Below, in pieces: positions 18,548 to 31,100 of a stretch of 64,000 nucleotides of DNA. How positions within the stretch are numbered: position 1 is the first letter of the stretch; each line of letters begins with the position of its first letter. The notes under the pieces are model-generated. The model ran no database searches and had not been told where the DNA came from. It worked only from the letters and a program-made list of their open reading frames with translations. The DNA lies in assembly GCA_938031175.1 (NCBI GenBank), contig CALHGZ010000009.1, positions 62,001 to 126,000 of the forward strand, read 5' to 3'. The position numbers and the translations under genes are program-made. Origin of the DNA: Candidatus Kapaibacterium sp. (GTDB lineage: Bacteria > Bacteroidota > Ignavibacteria > Kapaibacteriales > UBA2268).

Positions 18548-19246
18548 TTATTTATTAATAGAATCTTTGAGTGCATTGTTGATTAATTTTTCTTTTTCTT
18601 CTTCACCTAAGAAAGATTCTATAATATTATGACCGAGGTAAATAAGTGGTGTCAGTAAAATAGCGATGATTAGTTTATATGAATAATTAGTAGTAGCAAG
18701 GTTGATAAATTCAGTGAAATTAAGTTTTTCGGGAATCCAGAAAGCAATGAAAGTAATTACGAAACTGTCAATAAATTGCGAAACAACGGTACTACCTGTT
18801 GCACGCAGCCAAATCATTTTACCGCCGGTTTTTTTGCGAAAGAACCAGAAAACAATAACATCAATGAGTTGACTTGCAAGGAATGCTGCCAAAGAACCGA
18901 CAATAATCCAAAGAGATTGACCAAAGACAATTTCAAATTCTTTGTCTCCAACTGGTGAGAAGCCCGCTGCAGGAATACCTATTGATAAATAAAGTATTAC
19001 AAAGGCATAAGTGATGAGGATTGCAGTCAGAAAAGTTAATCGTCTGACGCCCGATTTTCCAAAATATTCATTTATTAAGTCAGTTGTTAAAAATACAATT
19101 GGCCAGGGAATGACTCCAATACTCATAGAAAATGGACCTAGCTGGATTAATTTCCCACCGATAAGTTCACCTAAAACTGCGTTTGTAATAAAGATTCCGC
19201 TTAATACTATTAATAATTTCTCTCTTTTAGTAATATTATGGAGCAT
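18548..19246 (-). CDS. Queuosine precursor transporter family (VUT/YhhQ/DUF165)
   Basis: Multi-TM; 'ANLIGGKLI'-like start, 'GVIPWPIVFLTTDLINEYFGKSGVRRLTF', 'DVIVFWFFRKKTGGKMIWLRATGSTVVSQFIDSFVI'. Confidence 0.88.
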   Translation of the reverse strand: MLHNITKREKLLIVLSGIFITNAVLGELIGGKLIQLGPFSMSIGVIPWPIVFLTTDLINEYFGKSGVRRLTFLTAILITYAFVILYLSIGIPAAGFSPVGDKEFEIVFGQSLWIIVGSLAAFLASQLIDVIVFWFFRKKTGGKMIWLRATGSTVVSQFIDSFVITFIAFWIPEKLNFTEFINLATTNYSYKLIIAILLTPLIYLGHNIIESFLGEEEKEKLINNALKDSINK

Positions 19247-19304
19247 AATATTTTAAATTTAGATTAAACTAAAACGATTTGACGTATTAATAATAAAATT
19301 CTTA

Positions 19305-20165
19305 TTATACTTCGAGCGGGCGTAAAACTGTTATTCCAATAGAGTTTTTTGAGTTTTTGAGGTAATCAGATAATTGTTTGTCTATTAATACACGTCCAAG
19401 TTTTGATGATGCATGTAAAAGGTAAGATTTGTTTTGTTTTTTATAGACTAAACCGGTATGAGAATAATCAAGTCCTTTTTTGTTTGTAACGATAGCAATT
19501 ATATCTCCATTTGCTAATTTATCCTGAATAAGCTTGACTTTGCTGGTTGGGATGAAGTAAAATTCAATATTATTTATTTCCTGTTCAATTTTTTTTATTG
19601 ATTTGATAAATTCAGGGTTGTCATTTAATGATTTATAAAATTGTGGATTCTGTGACATAAAGCTTAAGTTGAAGCGGATGCTATTTCCTCCGAGTTTTTT
19701 TGTAATATCTGAGATCACACCTTTTTTGATGTTGTCTAAAATCCATTCTGAAGTATAATGCAATCGGGAGGTGTAATCTTCAATGATTCCGTTTCGATAC
19801 CGAATAAATGTAACTTCTTCAATTAATTTATCATAAGATGAGTAGCCTTTTTTTAATAATCGTGCCATAGATAGGGCATTTTCATAAAAAGTAACACAAT
19901 CAAGACCTTCGAGATTAATTCGGCAGATTTCAGTATCTCCTTCAAGTGTATAAGCTACATAAGGTGTATTGATAAACTCTTTTGCGATTTCAATGATCAA
20001 ATCTCCAATAGTTTTTGATTTCCAATTATTTTTTTTTGCTTTTTGTATTATTTTATTGAAAATAATTTCAGAGTTATTAACTTGATTATCGGAATTATTA
20101 AATCGAAGTAGAGAATGAGATGGAATTATTGATAAGAGTGATAATATGAATGTTCGGCGCTTCAT
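19305..20165 (-). CDS. DUF1460 family protein (amidase/NlpC-like fold)
   Basis: Signal peptide; 'INLEGLDCVTFYENALSMARLLK', 'LANGDIIAIVTNKKGLDYSHTGLVYKK..YLLHASSKLGRVLID'. Confidence 0.7.
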   Translation of the reverse strand: MKRRTFILSLLSIIPSHSLLRFNNSDNQVNNSEIIFNKIIQKAKKNNWKSKTIGDLIIEIAKEFINTPYVAYTLEGDTEICRINLEGLDCVTFYENALSMARLLKKGYSSYDKLIEEVTFIRYRNGIIEDYTSRLHYTSEWILDNIKKGVISDITKKLGGNSIRFNLSFMSQNPQFYKSLNDNPEFIKSIKKIEQEINNIEFYFIPTSKVKLIQDKLANGDIIAIVTNKKGLDYSHTGLVYKKQNKSYLLHASSKLGRVLIDKQLSDYLKNSKNSIGITVLRPLEV

Positions 20166-20171
20166 TAAGAG

Positions 20172-21689
20172 TTAGAGAAAAAGTTTAGCTCCAGGTCCAA
20201 TAGGCAATTCAAGTAAAAACCAGACTATAAGAAGTAAAGTCCAGACGGTGAAAAATACTATTGTATAAGGTAACATTGTGGCAATGACAGTCCCAATACC
20301 AGCTTTTTTATCGTATTTTTGAATAAAAGCAATAATTAATGCGAAATAGGACATCATAGGGGATATAATGTTTGTTGTAGAATCGCCAATTCTATAGGCT
20401 ACTTGTACTAACTCTGGAGAGTAGCCCAAAAGCATAAACATTGGGATAAAAACAGGAGCCATAATTGCCCATTTTGCAGAGGCCGAACCCATAACAAGAT
20501 TGATGATAGAAGATAGAATAATAAAGGCAATTAGTAGAGGTATAGGTCCTAATCCAGATGATTCGAGTATGACAGCACCTTCTATTGCAAAAATTAATCC
20601 GAGATTGGTCCATTTAAAGTAAGCCACAAATTGGGCAGCAAAGAAAACAAGAACAATATATATCCCCAAAGTTTCCATAGCTTTTCCCATACCTTTCATT
20701 ACATCGGAATCATTTTTAAAAGTGCCGGCACCAATGCCATAAGCAATTCCAGCTATTGCTGCTCCGATGAAAATTAAGGCAACTATTCCAGACATAAATG
20801 GTGATTTGAGTAAACTGCCGGTTTCTGGGTCTCTTAAAAATCCATCATCGAATACGGTTCCGGTTAGAATAAGTAGGATAAATATTAAAGATCCGATACC
20901 AGCAAATATAAGTCCACGTTTTTCGGAGTTGGTAAGTTTTTCTATGCCATTTATGTTTTCCTCGGATTCATATTTAGGTAACCGAGGTATGACAATTTTT
21001 TCAGTAACCCAGGTGCCAGCAAGTGCAATGAAAAAAGTTGAAACGAACATGAAATAGTAATTCGCAGCAGGATTAACAATATAAGTAGGATCAATAATAT
21101 GAGCAGCTTCCTCGGATAAACCGGCAAGTAATGGATCAATGGTACCAAGCAGTAAATTAGCACTATAACCACCAGAAACACCGGCGAAAGCAGCAGCTAT
21201 GCCTGCAATTGGATTTCTGCCAAGGGTCTGGAAAATTACACCACTCAAAGGTACAAGCAAAACATAGCCTACTTCAGATGCGGTATTGGAGATTATTCCA
21301 GCAAACACAATTACAAATGTGAGTAATTTTCTTGGTGATGAGAGAACGATAAGTTTAAGTGTGGTACCAATAAGACCGCTACCTTCCGCAATTCCTATAC
21401 CGAGCATAGCAACTAATACAGTCCCAAGAGGAGCGAAACTGGTAAAATTATGCACCATTTGTGTTAAAATTAGATGTAAACCATGTTCAGATAAAAGGTT
21501 TACTGAGCGAATTGTTTCGCCGGTACCCGGATGAGTAACAGATAGGTCAAATAAAGATGCTATCCAGGAGATAATAATGACAAGAAAACAAAAAATAGCA
21601 AAAAGAGTTGCGGGATGGGGGAGTATATTTCCTACTTTTTCAATTATACTTAAAAATTTATCCAAAAGATTGATTTTTACTTTTCTCAT
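20172..21689 (-). CDS. AbgT-family transporter
   Basis: Long multi-TM protein with '[14 protein letters not shown]', '[20 protein letters not shown]', '[49 protein letters not shown]'. Confidence 0.9.
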   Translation of the reverse strand: MRKVKINLLDKFLSIIEKVGNILPHPATLFAIFCFLVIIISWIASLFDLSVTHPGTGETIRSVNLLSEHGLHLILTQMVHNFTSFAPLGTVLVAMLGIGIAEGSGLIGTTLKLIVLSSPRKLLTFVIVFAGIISNTASEVGYVLLVPLSGVIFQTLGRNPIAGIAAAFAGVSGGYSANLLLGTIDPLLAGLSEEAAHIIDPTYIVNPAANYYFMFVSTFFIALAGTWVTEKIVIPRLPKYESEENINGIEKLTNSEKRGLIFAGIGSLIFILLILTGTVFDDGFLRDPETGSLLKSPFMSGIVALIFIGAAIAGIAYGIGAGTFKNDSDVMKGMGKAMETLGIYIVLVFFAAQFVAYFKWTNLGLIFAIEGAVILESSGLGPIPLLIAFIILSSIINLVMGSASAKWAIMAPVFIPMFMLLGYSPELVQVAYRIGDSTTNIISPMMSYFALIIAFIQKYDKKAGIGTVIATMLPYTIVFFTVWTLLLIVWFLLELPIGPGAKLFL

Positions 21690-21843
21690 TCATATTTAAC
21701 AGTTAGTATATAACGATTTTACCATATTTAATTCTGAAGATAGACTAATAATTATTAAAAATATTGAATATATCGCGACAATATCAATTAAAATCAATAT
21801 TTAAGCGTTATTGTGAAAAGTTGTTTATTAATAAGGAAAAAGT

Positions 21844-22956
21844 ATGAAAAAGATAGGCTTGAGGATTAGTTTAATTACTTTCTTGATAATATTAATAAGT
21901 GTTTCTTCATTTGCAAAGATTTTAATGCAACCTTATTTGCAAGCTTTAACCGATAGTAGTGCTGTTGTTATGATAGAATGTGATTCTGAGTCACCTGTGA
22001 TTGTTGAATTTGCTGATATCGAACAAAAATTAAGTAAGACAAGTCAAACAAGGTTTGCAATAAAAACTGAAAACCGAAGGATAACATATCTTCATAGAGT
22101 TCTTTTGAGTAATCTTGAAGCGGATAGTAAATATAAATACAGAGCAATTCACGGAAATGATACAAGCCAATGGAAACAATTTAGAACTTTTCCCGGAAAA
22201 AGTTCCGATTATATTTTTGCAGCTATGGGGGATAATAGGTCGGGTCCTCAGATTTTTGGAAATATAACAAAGAAAATAAAAATGCATCATCCATTATTCT
22301 TGCTCTGTCTGGGTGATCTTTCCTTTGATTCCAAATATTCCACTTGGAAGGAGGATTTCTTTATTTCAAATAATTTAGATTTGATTTCCGAAGTACCTTT
22401 TTATAATGCAATAGGTAACCACGAAGGATGGGAAAAGAATACAAGAGCTTTTCAGCAAGCATTTGATTTAAATACTCCAGAAGGTAATTTGCCATATTAT
22501 TCTTTTGAATGTGGTGATGTATATTTTCTTGTGCTTAGTTCATTGCATCCATTAAAAGAAGGTAGCGAGCAGTTCGAATATGCAAAAAAATCAATTTTGT
22601 CAACGAATAAAAAGTGGAAAATTGCTGCTTTACATCATCCACCGTATAGTTGCGGTGGTCATAAAAGTTCAAAAGCAGTACAAGAAATTTCAACGAAATT
22701 ATTTGAACCCAATAAGTTCGATATAATTTTATCAGGGCATTCGCATTTTTATCAGCACAATTTTTTAAATGGTGTAAGATATATAATCACAGGAGGTGGA
22801 GGTTCTCCTCTTGCTGAACCATCATATTGTGAGTTTACAATCAAATCGGAAAAGGACTATCATTATTTGATATTTGAAGTAACTCACAGTAGAATTACAA
22901 TGAAGGCTATTAATTTGTATGGTAAAGTAATTGAGGAAATTCAATTAAATAAGTGA
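21844..22956 (+). CDS. Secreted metallophosphoesterase with purple-acid-phosphatase-like N-terminal domain
   Basis: 'MGDNRSG', 'LCLGDLSFDSKYSTW', 'YNAIGNHEGW', 'IAALHHPPYSCG', 'DIILSGHSHFYQH'. Confidence 0.88.
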   Translation: MKKIGLRISLITFLIILISVSSFAKILMQPYLQALTDSSAVVMIECDSESPVIVEFADIEQKLSKTSQTRFAIKTENRRITYLHRVLLSNLEADSKYKYRAIHGNDTSQWKQFRTFPGKSSDYIFAAMGDNRSGPQIFGNITKKIKMHHPLFLLCLGDLSFDSKYSTWKEDFFISNNLDLISEVPFYNAIGNHEGWEKNTRAFQQAFDLNTPEGNLPYYSFECGDVYFLVLSSLHPLKEGSEQFEYAKKSILSTNKKWKIAALHHPPYSCGGHKSSKAVQEISTKLFEPNKFDIILSGHSHFYQHNFLNGVRYIITGGGGSPLAEPSYCEFTIKSEKDYHYLIFEVTHSRITMKAINLYGKVIEEIQLNK

Positions 22957-23625
22957 GCTTTCAGATAATGGCTCTATAAGTTCTGGTGAGTTGATTTTTG
23001 GGTTATTAACCTTAAGCGATACTTGATAAGCTTGCATATCATCGGGATTGTATGGTATTAATAAGTATTTCAATGTTTGTTCTGAGCTTGATTTGTCAAG
23101 CCATATAAGTGAATTCTCAGGAGAAAGTATAACAGGCATTCTGTTGTGAATATCAGCGATAAGTGCATTTGATTCAGTGGTTATTATAGTTGCAGTTTGA
23201 ATGATTTCGCCTGTTGGCGAAGTCCATTCGTCCCATAATCCTGCAAAAGTGAAAATGCTAGTATTTTTCAATTTGATGAAATAGGGAATTTTTTTGCCAT
23301 TTTGTAATTTCTTCCATTCATAAAAGCCAGAAGCAAGTATAAGACAACGTCTTTTTTTAAATAAATTTCTAAAAGCTGGTTTTTCGGAAATTGTTTCGGC
23401 ACGTGCATTAATTAATTTGCTGCCAATTGATATGTCCTTAGCCCAAAATGGTACCAATCCCCAGATCAACTCTGTTAGTCTTTTATCTTTATCGTTGATG
23501 ATGCAGGAAATTTTTTGTTTTGGAGCAATATTATAATTTGTATAAATACAAGTTGGATCGACGTTGAATTGACGCAAATTCTCAATGTCTTTCGTTTTTG
23601 GTGAAAGAGCAAATCTTCCGCACAT
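22945..23625 (-). CDS. SRAP (YedK/HMCES) family protein
   Basis: N-terminal 'MCGRFAL', 'NYNIAPKQ', 'LIWGLVPFWAKD', 'INARAETISEKPAFR', 'RCLILASGFYEWK', 'IHNRMPVIL'. Confidence 0.93.
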   Translation of the reverse strand: MCGRFALSPKTKDIENLRQFNVDPTCIYTNYNIAPKQKISCIINDKDKRLTELIWGLVPFWAKDISIGSKLINARAETISEKPAFRNLFKKRRCLILASGFYEWKKLQNGKKIPYFIKLKNTSIFTFAGLWDEWTSPTGEIIQTATIITTESNALIADIHNRMPVILSPENSLIWLDKSSSEQTLKYLLIPYNPDDMQAYQVSLKVNNPKINSPELIEPLSESSLI

Positions 23626-23650
23626 ATTAGCTTTCTTAATGATTACAAAA

Positions 23651-25039
23651 TTAACGGGTTTTCTCTTTAATCCAGTTTACAATCAATTCCTTGAATTCAG
23701 GTATAAAGTCTTTTTCTAATGAGGCATATTCGCTAACCATGCCGGTTTTGGCAAGTTGGAATAAGTGATTAGCATTTGGAAATACTTTGATAGTAAAATT
23801 TTTATTCTTTGCTTTTGCAAGAGCGTTCTCAAGGGGAGCTCGGTTTAAATCAAGCAGAATTTGCTGATCTTTTCCACCAAATAATGCTAAAACTGGGCAT
23901 TTGACTTTTTTAAGAGCATCTTGTGGATTGTAAGATAAAAAGAATTTGTACCAGGGACCGCTGAGTGTGTATAGTTCTCGATCAATTCCTTGTTTAATAT
24001 TATCAATAAATTCGGGTTTTATGGGGGCACCACTTTTATCGTATTGCTTAAGTTGTTGAATCCTGAAATTTAATATTTCTTCTTTGAAAGGTTCTAAGTC
24101 TTTTCCTTGTATAACAGCATCTAAAATTCTTCTTTGCAATTCAAGTGCAGATTTTTTATCTGATTCACTCATTTCGACACTGTCGATCATTGCTTTCACT
24201 TGTGATAGAATAATCTCTTTTCCTTTAACGGCGGGTCCAGCCATATATATTAAAAAAGCAACATTTTTTTGTTTTGCTGCAAGCATAGCACCCACTATAG
24301 CTCCTTCGCTGTGTCCAAGTACACCAATTTTTTTGGTATGAATTTTTGGATGTTTTTCCAGAAATTTAAAAGCAGCTAAGGCGTCTTCGGCAAAGTGTTC
24401 AGTAGTAGATGTATCCATATCTCCTGCAGAGCCTCCTATACCACGGTCGTCGTATCGCAATACTGCAATACCGTTGCTGCTCAAATGGTCGGCTAAAACA
24501 CCAAATACTTTAAATCCGAATACTTCTTCGTCACGATTTTGAGGTCCACTCCCTGTAATTAATATCACAGCGGGGAATTTACCTTCACCTTTTGGAATTG
24601 TTAATGTTCCGGCTAATGTGATATTTCCACTGTTAAATGTAACCTCTTTTTCTGTATAAAGCATATCATCTGGATTAATATTTTTGATAATGCGTTTTAA
24701 ATAAAATGTACCTTCGAAAGCCATTTGAGTAAATTTGCCTCGGATTGAGTCACCTTCGATTATTCCATTGAATTTAGCTATATTGCCTTCGCCAACAATT
24801 AATTCAAAGTTTATGACATTATCAACTTGCCAGACGTTTGATAATCTTAAGCCATAAGCCTGTTGTTGTGGTATATCTAAATAACCAATAATTTTGTTTT
24901 CGCGCTCGTTGAATTTAGCTCGCATCGTTAATCCAGTAGCTGAAACTTTGAATTCACCTTCCCAATCACCTATTAGTGAATTACAGTAGGACTCAATTGT
25001 TGAGAGTAAGATAATAATTATTAATGATAATGGCTTCAT
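23651..25039 (-). CDS. Secreted alpha/beta hydrolase
   Basis: Signal peptide; 'FPAVILITGSGPQNRDEE', 'VLRYDDRGIGGS', nucleophile elbow 'IGVLGHSEGAIVG', C-terminal 'NANHLF'. Confidence 0.85.
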   Translation of the reverse strand: MKPLSLIIIILLSTIESYCNSLIGDWEGEFKVSATGLTMRAKFNERENKIIGYLDIPQQQAYGLRLSNVWQVDNVINFELIVGEGNIAKFNGIIEGDSIRGKFTQMAFEGTFYLKRIIKNINPDDMLYTEKEVTFNSGNITLAGTLTIPKGEGKFPAVILITGSGPQNRDEEVFGFKVFGVLADHLSSNGIAVLRYDDRGIGGSAGDMDTSTTEHFAEDALAAFKFLEKHPKIHTKKIGVLGHSEGAIVGAMLAAKQKNVAFLIYMAGPAVKGKEIILSQVKAMIDSVEMSESDKKSALELQRRILDAVIQGKDLEPFKEEILNFRIQQLKQYDKSGAPIKPEFIDNIKQGIDRELYTLSGPWYKFFLSYNPQDALKKVKCPVLALFGGKDQQILLDLNRAPLENALAKAKNKNFTIKVFPNANHLFQLAKTGMVSEYASLEKDFIPEFKELIVNWIKEKTR

Positions 25040-25120
25040 AATTTTTCAAATATTGTTTGAATTTTCCTAATGAATATAGTAATTAAATACGTATTAAAAC
25101 GTATAAAGTTGGATTTTAAA

Positions 25121-25154
25121 TAAAAAAAGGGCTATCCGGAATCGGGATAGCCCT
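25121..25154 (-). terminator. Rho-independent terminator for the 2710-aa gene
   Basis: 10-bp perfect stem 25128-25137 / 25145-25154 (AGGGCTATCC / GGATAGCCCT), followed on the minus strand by a T run (25122-25128 is all A on the plus strand). Confidence 0.88.
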
Positions 25155-25175
25155 ACGGAATTCATAGTGATTTGA

Positions 25176-28100
25176 TTACTTGATGATAGTCATTGGCTGT
25201 GTTAGTATTGTTGAGCCGGTATTCAAGGAGTAGTAGTAAATACCTGAACTTAGGTTTAGCTGCATAGCATTAACAATAATGGAGCTTTCCCCAGCTTGAG
25301 CAAAACCTTCGTAGAGAATGATTTCTTTGCCATATAAATCATGCAAGCTGAGTTTAATGAATGTTGCTTCTTTGAGTGCGTAACGGATAATTGTCTGTTC
25401 GCTGAATGGGTTGGGCTGATTATTGTATAGTGCAAATTTGCCATCAGCACTTGTTATAACTGATGTGCCACCTGTGCCCGTTACTGTTACAACGCATTCA
25501 GAGGAGAAGATTTCACCGCATTCATTCCAAACTTTGCACTTATATATACCTTCGTCTGTCTGAGTTACTGCAGGTATATCAAAGGTGTTTTGTGTTTCTC
25601 CGGGGATTTCTTCATCGTTTTTAAACCATTGGTAGTAAATTGGTTCTTCGCCTATTGCTGAAACTGAGATAGATAACGAGCGTCCGCTTTGTACTTCGAT
25701 TGAAGATTCAGGTTGTAGTGTAATTATCGGAAGCATTTTTACGTCAATTCCTGCCTGTGCTGAATTTACTGTTTTACCGCCGGGTTGTACAGTTATCTTA
25801 ACATAGTAGTCATTAGCTTCATCAACCATAGTCAAATTATTGATTTGAAGAGTGTTAGTTGTTGTACCGGTAATTCTTCCATCGTCCATTAACTTAGTAG
25901 TTCCACGGTACCATTGATATTCAAGGAAGATACCGCCAACAGGAACTGCACTGACATTTAGTGCTACGTTTCTTCCCTCGCATTCGATTACATTCTGTGG
26001 TTGGGAGGTAATATTTATATCAGGTATCAATATTGATATATTTCTAAGCTCATCAACACCACAGATACCTTCTATTCTGCACCAGTAATCATTGCCAATG
26101 TCTTGCGTTTGTACATTTCGTATTGTTAATATTGTTGATTGGGAACCGGCTATGTTTGAGCCCCAAGGTAACTGACCGTCAACTAATTGCTGAGTACCTC
26201 TGTACCACTGTACTTTTATGGTTTTCAGATGCTCTCCGTCAACGTGTGCACGTACTCTGAATGATACGGTTTGTCCAACGTTTGTTATGGCAATCGGTGG
26301 GTCAATTAAAAATTCTGTCTCTGTGTGTATGTAAACTAATGCCTCTTTAGTGAATACATCGCGTATGCCACGGCAGTCTTGGATATGTAATCGGCAACGG
26401 TAGACACCAGAATGTTCAAAATCTGCATTGTTTAGCTGGAATACTGGTTCTTTAGCAGATGGGTTTGTCGCTGGATCAATGTCAACTCCATCTTTTTGCC
26501 AGTTAAAGGAATAAACTGTGCCTTCAGCATCAGCTTCAAGGGTTACAGAACCGCCTCTGCAAATATTGTAATGTTCTGGGTGTTTGGTGATTTCAATTTC
26601 GGGCCAGACGATCATTTCTAAAATTTCGGTCGGAACTTCGGCTGTGTTACATTTTGGACTTCCAAATACAAGGCATCGATACAAGCCAGTGTGTTCAATT
26701 TTTGTTTGTGGTATGATTAATCTGTTAGTTTGAGCTGTTGGGAACTCATCAATGTCAAGATTTTTGAATGTACCACTGGTGAATTTTTGCCATTGAAATC
26801 CTTTGATTGTACCTTCTGCTGATACGGAAATTTCAATTGGATCACCAACGCAAATACTACTAATATCAGCACTTGTTTGCGTTTGGATATTTTCCAGTGG
26901 GAAATTAACTGTAACATTAACTGTGGGTGTAAAAATTGTTGCTGGACCACAATTGCCTGGACCACTAATTCTCAAGCGATAGTTTCCGGCTGCTTCTTCA
27001 GGATTATCAGGATATAATTCGATTGTACTTCTTGTTTGACCAGGGATGTTTACCCAGTTGTTGGGGGATATTTCTTTTTGCCATTGATATCCTTTTATTG
27101 TGCCGATTGCAATAACATCGAATACAATTGATGCGTCGCCTTCGCAAACATCTTGTGATTCAGGAATTGAAATAACTTCAATTGGAGCCTCAACCCTAAT
27201 CGTGCTGATAGAGGTTGAAGGACCTGAACCAAAAATAAGAGCATCGGCCTGGTAGTCAGCACTATCGGAAACTTTAAGATTTGTAAATGTCAGGCGGTTA
27301 GTTTTTGCACCGGGGATTAGTTGATTATTCTTATACCAACGATAATCAAAATTGAATGTTGAATTTCTGGAAATTTGATCCTGGTAACCAATGACCGAAG
27401 CAGTGAATTCAAGTGTTGCTGATTCGTTTTCACAGAAAATTTTATTGTATTTTGTGATATCTGGATCAATTTTGATGATAGGTACAACTTCATCGGCTCC
27501 CATATTATTATTTCTTGTTCGACGGGGTTCTTTGTCAATGTCATCGTAAATATCTAAATTTGGACAAGTCAGAGTTGTATCTGAAGCTGAAGCACCATCC
27601 AGATGTAAATCAGTTGATGATTTGAATGTAACAGATTTACTGACTGAATTAGTATCTTTTCCAGTTGCAGTCTTCCAAGCTGCAATTGTTGTTCTGTCTG
27701 TGCTTAAATATCCAAGCGTACCGTAACTACCCTCAGCAGAGTAATTATTGTAGTCTATAGCTGTGAATACCCCGCTACCTGCAGACCAAACGGCATAGGA
27801 TTTACATGAATTTCGTGCATCACTATTTGGCTGCATTTTATTTATAAACAAGTTATTTCTGACATCCAGATTGGATACTGCAGTTGAACCGATACATAGA
27901 GCAGCTGATATTGCTCCATCCCTATACCAAGTACGTCCTAAAAAGTCAGTACCCATAAACACAGTATTATGGTAAACTTTGTTGTTAGAGCCACCCATAA
28001 TTCTAATCCCGAATGGGTTGTAATAAATATCATTACCCTTACCAGCTCCATTAGCACCATAGCTTGAAATGTCCCAGATCATATTGTTGATTATACTGAT

Positions 28101-31100
28101 ATTTGATACGCCAGAACCGCTTTCAACATTAATACCAACAGCACCAGAAGCTTCTTCATACTGCTGTGTTCTGTCGTAATAATAGTCATCCCAATAGTAG
28201 TAAGTATTATAAATGCCAGAAATTTTATTTCTTGCAATTAATGCATTATTTACATTAGCCTGAACTTCGATTCCAACGTTTCTGACATAATAGTAAGCTC
28301 CTTGGACGTTGAAAATTGTGTTATCTGTTATTTCAGGATATGAACAGCCTCCTATTTCAATACCTTTCATCTGTATATATTCGGCTGCGGTATTGGAACC
28401 GATTGTATTATTTGTAATTTTAAGGTTATCGTTCAAAGCGCCAGATATTCCGCGAATGTAGATGCCATACATACAGCGTCTAATTATGTTGTTGCCTATA
28501 GTCAAATTATCATTGTCGCCTCCAGAGCCAGCTGAGCTAATTGTAGTGCCAGCAGCGTAAATTGCAAAGTTAAATGTGTAAGTACTCGAGGTACCTGCCT
28601 CAATTATGCAATTTTTAATAGTTATGTTTCTTGAGCCATTTCCAGTTCCTATAAGGTGAATTGTTGCAGTGTTGGAACTCGTGCTGGTATTTCTGATAAA
28701 GAAATATCTTCCGCTATTATTGAAGCTACCGTCAATGATAACATTATCAGCACCGTTGAATCTAATAAGGCTTGTTGTAGAGCTGCCGGTAATATTTCTT
28801 GTTGAAGCGGCACTTGGTCTAATAGTAATAGTAAATCCTGAACCTCCTTCTTCGGGTAGTTGGTTTAATGCTATTGCACCGGCTTCTGTAAGGTCACTTG
28901 TAACATTTATAATAACATTTCCGGTAAGCACACCTTCATTTAGAGCTTCGAATATACCTCCACCGCTTGTGAGTGATGTGTAGGTTTGTCCGCTACCAAC
29001 ATTATATGTTCCAGCATAGCCACGTCCGATTCGGAATGAATTGATTTCACCTTCAATTGGGAATGCCGAAGAAGTTAAATTAACACTTGAAGGTTGTTGA
29101 TTAAATTCTCCTTTATTGATCGAGACGTAAACGGCAGAAGATAAATCCTGTGCAACGACAAAATATTCAATAATGTCACCAACTTGCGGATAACCACCGT
29201 ATAATTTTGAGTAATCAATTACAAATGAGAATGGAGAACCACCGGTTCCGGTAGCTTCAACCCATTTCCATCCATCAGTTGCATTTGTATTGCCGTTGTA
29301 TGCGTTAACATTTGTTGATTTTTTGTAATATAATCTTGGTCTTGTACCTGAGCTTGTATTAACACCAGAATAGTCAGTTATATAAGCCCAGCCAGTTATT
29401 GTTCTTGAAATGGTATAAGTTGATGTACCAAGAGGTTCGTAAGTAATTGTTGGTCCTGTGAAATCTCCACCTTGTTCATAAGCACCAATTGTTGGAGCTG
29501 TTGAGGAGCGGGTTGTGCCAAGTATATCGGTAGTTAGACCTGCTATTGGAGTACCTGCTTGAAGTAGTGCTGAATTAGGTAAGGGCCTTAGTACAGTGTT
29601 GGTATTGAATCCGGGATCAGTAGAAATTGAATTACTCTCTCTTGATGTAACGTTTTGCCAATCGCTCAAACCAGCTCTATCAGTTGATAAAAATCCGAGT
29701 ACTCCGTAATCACCGGATGGATAATAGCAGTTATAATCCATTGTGCTACCGGTTAGTGTGGCTGTTCCGGGTAGATAGATGCAATATGACTTTGTACCGG
29801 TTAAGCCTGTCATACTATTGGCAAAAACGTTATTTCTCAGGTCAATTGAATTAACTGCTGTTGATGTAATTAATAGACATGCAGTTAAAGATGGACCTGT
29901 TCCGACTTCTATTTGTGGACCATACAGATTGACGGTATTGTAATATATCTGATAACCAGTACCACCTAAAATTCTTATACCATAAGGATTGTAAGTAGTA
30001 CCGGTTGTATATTGAATTGTCTTTAGATCGTAGATTACATTATTGGCTATTCTTATGCTTGTATTGCCAGTAGCGCTCGAAATATTTATACCATAGGCAC
30101 CCCAGCCACCTGTATTGCCTTGCCAGATACCATAAATTTTGTTACTACTAATATTGGCGCTAGCGCAATATTGACCTATTTCAATGCCAGATATATTTGT
30201 GCCGATTGCAGTGAGTTTTAAGTTGAAAATTTCATTACCTGTTACAACCGGTGCATTGCAATTCATAATATCAATGCCACGATAGGTTACGTATTCAGAT
30301 GGAATTCTGGAGCCAATGATATTATTTGTTATAGATAGATTTTGTAAAAGATTAGCAGTTGCTAATCCACGTGCATATATGCCAAAATATGTTTTCTTGA
30401 TAATGTTTTCTGTGATAGTTATATTATTATTATCTTGGCCTGTGGCACTAATAGAAATAGTAGGGCCCCCGACATGGATACCAAATATTGAAGTAATTGT
30501 GTTAGAACCACCTATAATGTTGCAATTTCGTATAGTATTATTTGTTGCTCCTGCTCCGCTACCTAAGCTTATAATATGAATAACAGCAGTATTGGCTGAA
30601 GCAGCTCTATTTTCTAAAGTTAGAAATCTACCAGAGCCACTGACTCTACCATCTATAGTTACCCGGTCAGCACCGTTGAGACGGAAAAGTCCACCGGGCC
30701 TTGAGCCGTATAGTTTGCGTTCTGTGGCTGAGTTAGGACGAATTGTTAAAGTATATCCACTACCGCCTGTTTCAGTCCATTGATTGAGCGCTACATCACC
30801 TGTTTCTTCAATATCAGATACGATTTCGACGACTAAGTTGCCACTTAATCTACCAGTATTGATAACATCGAATAGTCCACCCAGATTGGTTAGGGACTTA
30901 TAAGTTCCAGTGGAGCCAACTGTAACGGTTCCGGATAAAGTTGCTTCTATAATGTATTGGTTTAGTTGACCACGTGCTGGGAAATGGGTAGAGGATAAAT
31001 TGACACTTGAGGGTCTTTGATTTAAAATAGCATATTCAACATTTACATTTGGAGTAGAAGCTAAATCCTGTGCGATGAAAAAGTATTGAATCGTAGTTCC

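Noticed and set aside
20392-21181. Minus-strand ORFs 20392-20613 and 20951-21181
   Set aside because: Out-of-frame readings inside the AbgT-family transporter gene, whose own frame is fully supported.
28669-28983. Plus-strand ORF (104 aa) inside the giant minus-strand gene, with similar ones at 30316-30579 and 30592-30783
   Set aside because: Antisense frames of low-complexity beta-helix coding DNA; hydrophobic composition follows from the sense codons and the sense frame has clear protein structure.
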